A DNA stretch of 64,000 nt from Torreya grandis. Its lineage: Eukaryota; Streptophyta; Pinopsida; Cupressales; Taxaceae. The position numbers and the translations under genes were made by a program. The notes beneath the pieces are model-generated. The model ran no database searches and was not told the origin of the DNA. It worked only from the letters and a program-made list of their open reading frames with translations. Below are positions 60,025 to 64,000 of this stretch, one piece after another. Position 1 is the stretch's first letter, and each line of letters begins with the position of its first letter. Location: contig JARHVA010000157.1 in NCBI GenBank assembly GCA_037957365.1, positions 1,613,501-1,677,500 on the forward strand, in the 5' to 3' direction.

Positions 60025-60188
60025 GATCATGGTCTTTAGTTGATATTGATATATTTGTTTTTTACATTTTTTTGTATAAATAATTTAATTTGAATTAAGT
60101 TATATATATATAACTTAATTCAAATTAAATTATTTATACAAAAAAATGTAAAAAACAAATATATCAATATCAACTAAAGACCATGATC
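60025..60188. repeat. Perfect 164-bp palindrome without spacer
   Basis: Positions 60025-60106 and 60107-60188 are exact reverse complements over all 82 bases: left end GATCATGGTCTTTAGTTGAT, right end ATCAACTAAAGACCATGATC. There is no loop, and the centre is TATATA|TATATA. Similarity stops exactly at both outer ends. The left arm continues an older direct repeat of the flank, so the right arm is the added inverted copy. Directly after it (overlapping by ATC) begins the truncated second copia copy. It marks a rearrangement junction. Confidence 0.93.
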
Positions 60189-60189
60189 A

Positions 60190-60747
60190 ACCTGAACATC
60201 CCGTCGAAACAACACATCATGTGTGACAGGATAAAAAAGATGGTAGGCGTAGGCTTTTACATCTTCACAATAGCCAACAAAAATGAGTGGTTGGATTTTC
60301 TTCTCCAATGCTTTGCATTTGTCATTAGGAACAAATACCCATGCTTGACTCCCAAAGATGTGAAAATCTGAAATATCAGGCTTGATCCTAGACCAAGCTT
60401 ATTCAGGTGTCATATTTTGTATAGCTTTGTGAGGCATACGATTTTGAATGTAGTTTGTACAATTTATAGCTTCAGCCCAATATTGTGGACCCAAATTTTT
60501 AGAGTGAATCATACAATTTGCCATCTCTTTCAATGTTCAATTTTTCCTCTCTGATACACCATTTTGTTGAGGAGTGTGTGGTAAAAGTGAACTGGTGTTG
60601 TATCCCATGCTCAATACAAAAATCATGGAAAACATTATTGTAATATTCCCCCCCATTATCATTGCATATCTTCTTAAGAGTAAGAGATGTTTGTCTTTCA
60701 ACAAAGGCTTTGAAAGTCTTAAAAGTCTCAAAAACTTCACTTTTCAA
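60190..60747 (-). pseudogene. Copia integrase, partial (copy 2)
   Basis: It contains [20 protein letters not shown], keeping the middle catalytic Asp that copy 1 lost, then a frameshifted stretch with [12 protein letters not shown]. The first D-D-E residue lies upstream near 60870 (LVHSDFM). The C-terminal part runs to the truncation at about 60190 with stops. The open frames 60499-60747 and 60537-60740 are two frames of the same decayed domain. Confidence 0.8.
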
Positions 60748-60805
60748 CTTGAGAAAATATACCCAAGTTTTACGAGTGAAATCATCAATGAATGTGAGTG
60801 CATAT

Positions 60806-61285
60806 TTAGCCCCTAAAAAATAATGAGTTGTAAAATGTCATGAAATCACTATGAACCAACCCTAAGAGTGCATTTGCACGTGTGGCCTTACCAACTGGAA
60901 ATGGATCCTGGTACTGTTTACCAACTAGACAAATAGGACACACCCCATCAATACATGAGACCTTAGGAAGGCCTTTTACAACATGTTTTGTACTCATTTG
61001 TATCTCATATCCATAAATCAAATGCCCAAATCTCTCATGCCACAATTTGATGAGAGTATTACCATGTGCTATAAGTGAAGAACCAGAAGACATAAAAGAC
61101 TCAAACGTATCAAAAGTATAGAGTCTTGTAGTATGGTCTGTTGTACCTATAGCAACTATCTCACTAGGATCATTAAATTCTCTTATTAAAACATCATTTG
61201 GAGTAAACTCCATATTTTCAACAGCACCAAAATTACATATTTGATATACAGAGAGAAGATTAGAAGAGATTTGGGGTACAAGCAA
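60806..61285 (-). pseudogene. Copia GAG_pre-integrase and integrase start (copy 2)
   Basis: A 159-codon open frame starts MLVPQISSNLLSVYQICNFG and includes LWHERFGHLIYG and VCPICLVGKQYQDPFP, a complete HxxxH...CxxC zinc site. It then reads NALLGLVHSDFM, with the first catalytic Asp, before losing frame near 60830. This is the better-preserved version of 56425-56784. Confidence 0.85.
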
Positions 61286-61324
61286 TACATTGTTAAAACA
61301 TCCATCCTATTTGTCAACAATACC

Positions 61325-61639
61325 TCATCCCAAAACTTCAATCTGTGAGGAGTTACCCATAACAATATGTGATGTACTGCAAGATGTAAGAGAAGACAAT
61401 AGATCCTTAGAATGTGTGAGATGGTGAGAAGCACTTGAGTCAAAAATCCACTGATCATGACATGAAGATGTAGCCCTCGCTGAAAGTGCTTTCCCTTTTC
61501 CTGCAGGAGAAGTAGAAGGAGATGGAGATGGAATGGAAATTTTGTGTTGTCTAACCACTGCCTATAATGCTTCCATATTCTTAAAACATCTAATTTCATC
61601 ATGATTAGGACCACCACAAAAATTACATGGACCAAATGT
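61325..61639 (-). pseudogene. Copia zinc knuckle and protease (copy 2)
   Basis: The knuckle reads CNFCGGPNHDEIRCFKN, a complete CX2CX4HX4C, near 61600-61630. The frame 61325-61558 gives a Ser/Pro-rich linker and WIFDSSASHHLTHSKDLL, with the protease site D-S-S instead of D-S-G as in copy 1, then SSQIEVLG. The shared Ser suggests that the change predates the duplication or is normal for the family. Confidence 0.8.
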
Positions 61640-62340
61640 TTACTTCTTTTGCTTAAAGGACTTTTTGGTCTTAGTAGATTTCAAATGATGAGGTGTCTGG
61701 GTGGTGGACTCTGGAGGGTTATTTGAAGGTGTTTGCTTTTGTTTAGACTTAGGTGAAGGTTTCCCTTTAGAAGAATTAGCAATTAGAGCATGACTAGGAC
61801 TAGGTAGAGCATCTAGGGCCATTAATTTTGTTTGTTCCCTAGTCAATCTTTCACAAAAAACTTTAAAGGAAGGCCATTTGAATTCATCACCTAATGTATC
61901 CATCATGGTATAAAAAGCAGAGGAAAAAACACTATATGGTCCTTTCAACTTTGACAAAATCATGAAAATGCACTCATTATCACTTTTATCCTTGTCACCA
62001 TCTTTCAACTGTGACCTAATAAATTTGAATTTTGCCAAGAATTCATCTATTGAAGGAAAATTTGATGGAGAGAGAGTACTCAAATCTACATCAAATTGCA
62101 AAATTTTAAACTCATTAACTTTTTAAAATAGGTTTTTAAATTTTTCCCATACCTCTTTTGGTGATGTAGCATCTGCAATGTGAAATTGAAGATTATCTGA
62201 GACGTTGAGGCAAATCAATCTAAGAGCCTCATCTTGCTTACAACCATTTGCATATTTGTCTTTTTCAGTGGTGAATGTCGTAGGTGTTGTTTCAGAAAAA
62301 ATTATCCATAATCCCTTTGATTGAAGGAGTTATTGTATTT
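61640..62340 (-). pseudogene. Copia gag (copy 2)
   Basis: It corresponds to 57258-57836. The start codon is lost (ATA for ATG) and a stop follows. DEALRLICLNVSDNLQFHIA and VWEKFKNLF are readable before another stop, and the frame is then open from 62101 to 61640 with SIDEFLAKFKFIRSQLKDGD, AFYTMMDTLGDEFKWPSF, FCERLTREQTKLMALDALP and a Lys/Ser/Pro-rich basic end. The TGC codon that became a stop in copy 1 is intact here. Confidence 0.85.
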
Positions 62341-63447
62341 TTGGCTTCCAAACATGGTAATTTTTGGAGTTTAGGGGTTCAAACAATCGGGATTCCATTC
62401 TCGAAGAAGACAATGACATTGACAGGATCAACCTAGACATATTTTCTCAAAAAAAATCCCTCTCGTTATAATTTAACATCTCCCGATGAAAAAAATTTAG
62501 CCTTAGCTTATACAAAGATATGAAAAAATGGCTTTATGCAAAATAATATGTAGGGGGATTTGACCCCAAGACTTCCTCCCTACCAATTCTTTAACAAAAT
62601 ACCTCTAGCCACTTTAGCAAAGTCAACTTTGTTCATTTAAATCTAGAGACATGCTTTTAAACAACTAGAAATTAAGAAATTAATTTAAAAAAGCCAAAAA
62701 TAACTCACGCATGTGAGATGAATGCTGAATAATTTTTGGCTTTATCAAAAATAATTTCTTGTTCCAGCAAGGCGTGGTGATCAGGAAAAATTCTGATGAG
62801 AATTTTGTAAATATTTGCCAAGGAAAAAACCTCCAAGAAATTTCAAAATTATCTCCACAGGATCTGCTCAAAGGACTATACGACCTTATCTAAATCCATG
62901 CTTCGTAAATGGAAATGAAAGCCTAGAAAGTCTGTTAACACATACAACTTTCAAATTTTGATTATTTTCAGTATAAGGCATTCAAAATGGAGAAAACCGT
63001 ACGGCTATGCTGCATAACAAAATAGATTTTGAATTCCCTATTGTAATCCCCCAAAACACTGTACAACCTGATCCAAATCCATACTAATTGATTTGGAATG
63101 AAATATATCACATTCATCTTTCATGAACAGGTGTCATATTTCAAAAAAGATGTTCGTACGATCTGTAATATCAAAAAACCGTACATGTACTGCAATCTGC
63201 CAGAAAAACTAGTCAGCCGGTTTTTGTCTCGAAGATTTGTACGGCCAACAAGGAATGAAAAAAAATTGTACGGTCATAAATGATCATAAAGTAAAAAAAT
63301 TTCCAAAAAAAACTTGTAAACAAGAACCAAAGTGTGAGAGAATAACAAATATTTGTAACACATCAATAAAATAATGTTTTTGACTGTGTTAATAGATGAA
63401 AATGATGAAAAACTTGTAGGGAAGAGGATCTTCAACTAGAACTCCAA
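62341..63447 (-). other. Long untranslated leader of copia copy 2
   Basis: It matches 57840-59001 throughout with small indels, including the tRNA-like segment. No sense-strand coding is evident. Confidence 0.65.
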
Positions 63448-63459
63448 GCTCTGATACCA
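63448..63459 (-). other. Primer-binding site of copia copy 2
   Basis: On the minus strand it reads TGGTATCAGAGC, a perfect match to the plant tRNA-Met primer site, directly after the LTR. Confidence 0.93.
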
Positions 63460-63859
63460 TGAAAGAATGAGCAGGAGATACACAGGATCCACAGAATCAA
63501 TCTAGGAGAAAGAACCCACAACAAGTAACCTGCAAAAATAATACCAAAGAATAAAATTTGTTTCTCTCACTCCTAAAAAATAGGTGATAATCCTATAAAT
63601 TCTTTGTATTCTCTCGTTACAATTTATTAGATTGTAAAGTATATATTATACAAATAGTTTATTTTATGACAACAGACTATTTGTTGTGATTACAAAATAG
63701 AGAAAACAAACTATTTGTTTTCAAATACTACAAACAAAAATTTTGTTGAGAGACTCTCAACAATAAAATAAATTATCCTAGGTAAATAAAATTAACCCTA
63801 GGTAATAAATAACTTACCCTATTATCCCTAGGTAAGCTTAAATATTCATTATTCCAACA
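63460..63859 (-). repeat. 5' LTR of copia copy 2
   Basis: The 400-bp LTR has the same ends as 59014-59424. It is followed by TGAAC (63860-63864) and 136 further bases that match the flank of copy 1 up to the end of the window. Confidence 0.92.
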
Positions 63860-64000
63860 TGAACAATGACCATTTTAAACTTCAAGTGGAAGGAAGTCAC
63901 ATTTGAATTGATTTAAAATGAAAATTTTGAAATACACTAGAAAATAAGTGCGACTAATATATGTGCATTGAGTATCTTATACTTATGAAGGTTATATGTC

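Larger units (their letters stand above)
60186..63859 (-). mobile_element. Copia retrotransposon, copy 2, truncated duplicate
   Basis: This is the same element as 54262-59424, aligned from 55693 onwards at about 95% identity by eye, but cut at 60186. Reverse transcriptase, the last part of integrase and the 3' LTR are absent. Its 5' LTR (63460-63859) is followed by TGAAC and then by the same flanking DNA as copy 1, which an independent insertion would not produce. So it arose by duplication of the already inserted element. Several residues lost in copy 1 are intact here (zinc ligands, NDNGG, CCHC), and the primer site is canonical. Confidence 0.92.

Noticed and set aside
60025..60188. Palindrome as a MITE or CRISPR-like repeat
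   Set aside because: There is only one occurrence, no spacer, no target duplication at the ends, and one arm continues into flanking repeat DNA. A rearrangement joint fits better.
60186..63859. Second copia copy as an independent insertion
   Set aside because: It shares the target duplication and at least 136 bp of flank with the first copy, which independent insertion would not give.
1..64000. tRNA, rRNA or intact host genes
   Set aside because: I scanned for tRNA-like and rRNA-like segments and for exon-like host coding DNA and found none that I could support, apart from the tRNA-like piece in the copia leaders. A tRNAscan or protein search would be needed to exclude them.

Overview
The window looks like nuclear DNA of a seed plant with a large, repeat-filled genome. 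The grounds are high A+T content, no recognisable intact host gene in 64 kb, and a dense load of plant-type retrotransposons: Ty3/gypsy gag and protease, Ty1/copia polyproteins primed from initiator tRNA-Met, and L1-type LINEs with DUF4283-like, zf-RVT and RNase H modules. A gymnosperm such as a conifer would fit, but that is an inference. Nearly all coding sequence is decayed by stops and frameshifts, so most protein entries are pseudogenes inside mobile elements.

Layout. 1-6.7 kb: mostly featureless A+T-rich DNA with a short tandem repeat, one unidentified pseudogene (4558-5575, minus) and a hairpin-rich patch. 6.7-12.3 kb: a copia-like LTR family, with an inverted LTR meeting a truncated LTR head to head, then an element with two LTRs (7602-12294, plus). 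13.1-20.5 kb and 20.6-30.4 kb: two old neighbouring minus-strand gypsy-type elements that carry gag and protease but no visible reverse transcriptase or integrase. The second holds a solo LTR of another family (27718-28924) with exact 5-bp target duplications. 31.1-32.4 kb: a plus-strand gypsy gag relic and an LTR end. 32.6-39.5 kb: a near full-length L1 LINE (minus) with ORF1 and ORF2. 39.9-40.8 kb: a possible LTR end and a microsatellite. 40.8-46.4 kb: a noncoding LTR element with a tRNA-Met primer site (minus). 46.9-47.2 kb: a compound AT/GT microsatellite. 47.7-53.5 kb: a 5'-truncated L1 LINE (minus) bounded by exact 15-bp target duplications. It carries a long extra reading frame downstream of its RNase H. 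54.3-59.4 kb: a copia element (minus) with a 5-bp target duplication and an internal deletion. 60.0-64.0 kb: a second, truncated copy of the same copia insertion with the same flank. It is joined to the first copy by a perfect 164-bp palindrome.

How the parts relate. The interest lies in genome dynamics. Insertions are dated relative to one another by LTR divergence: the gypsy LTR pairs look roughly 20% different by eye, the copia LTRs about 4%. The copia insertion was later copied together with its flanking DNA. The strongest candidates for something undescribed are the third reading frame mobilised inside the LINE at 47.7-53.5 kb, the spacer-less palindrome at the duplication junction, and the gypsy family that keeps gag-protease and a shared noncoding 3' region but no pol. 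All boundaries and identities were read by eye without alignment tools.
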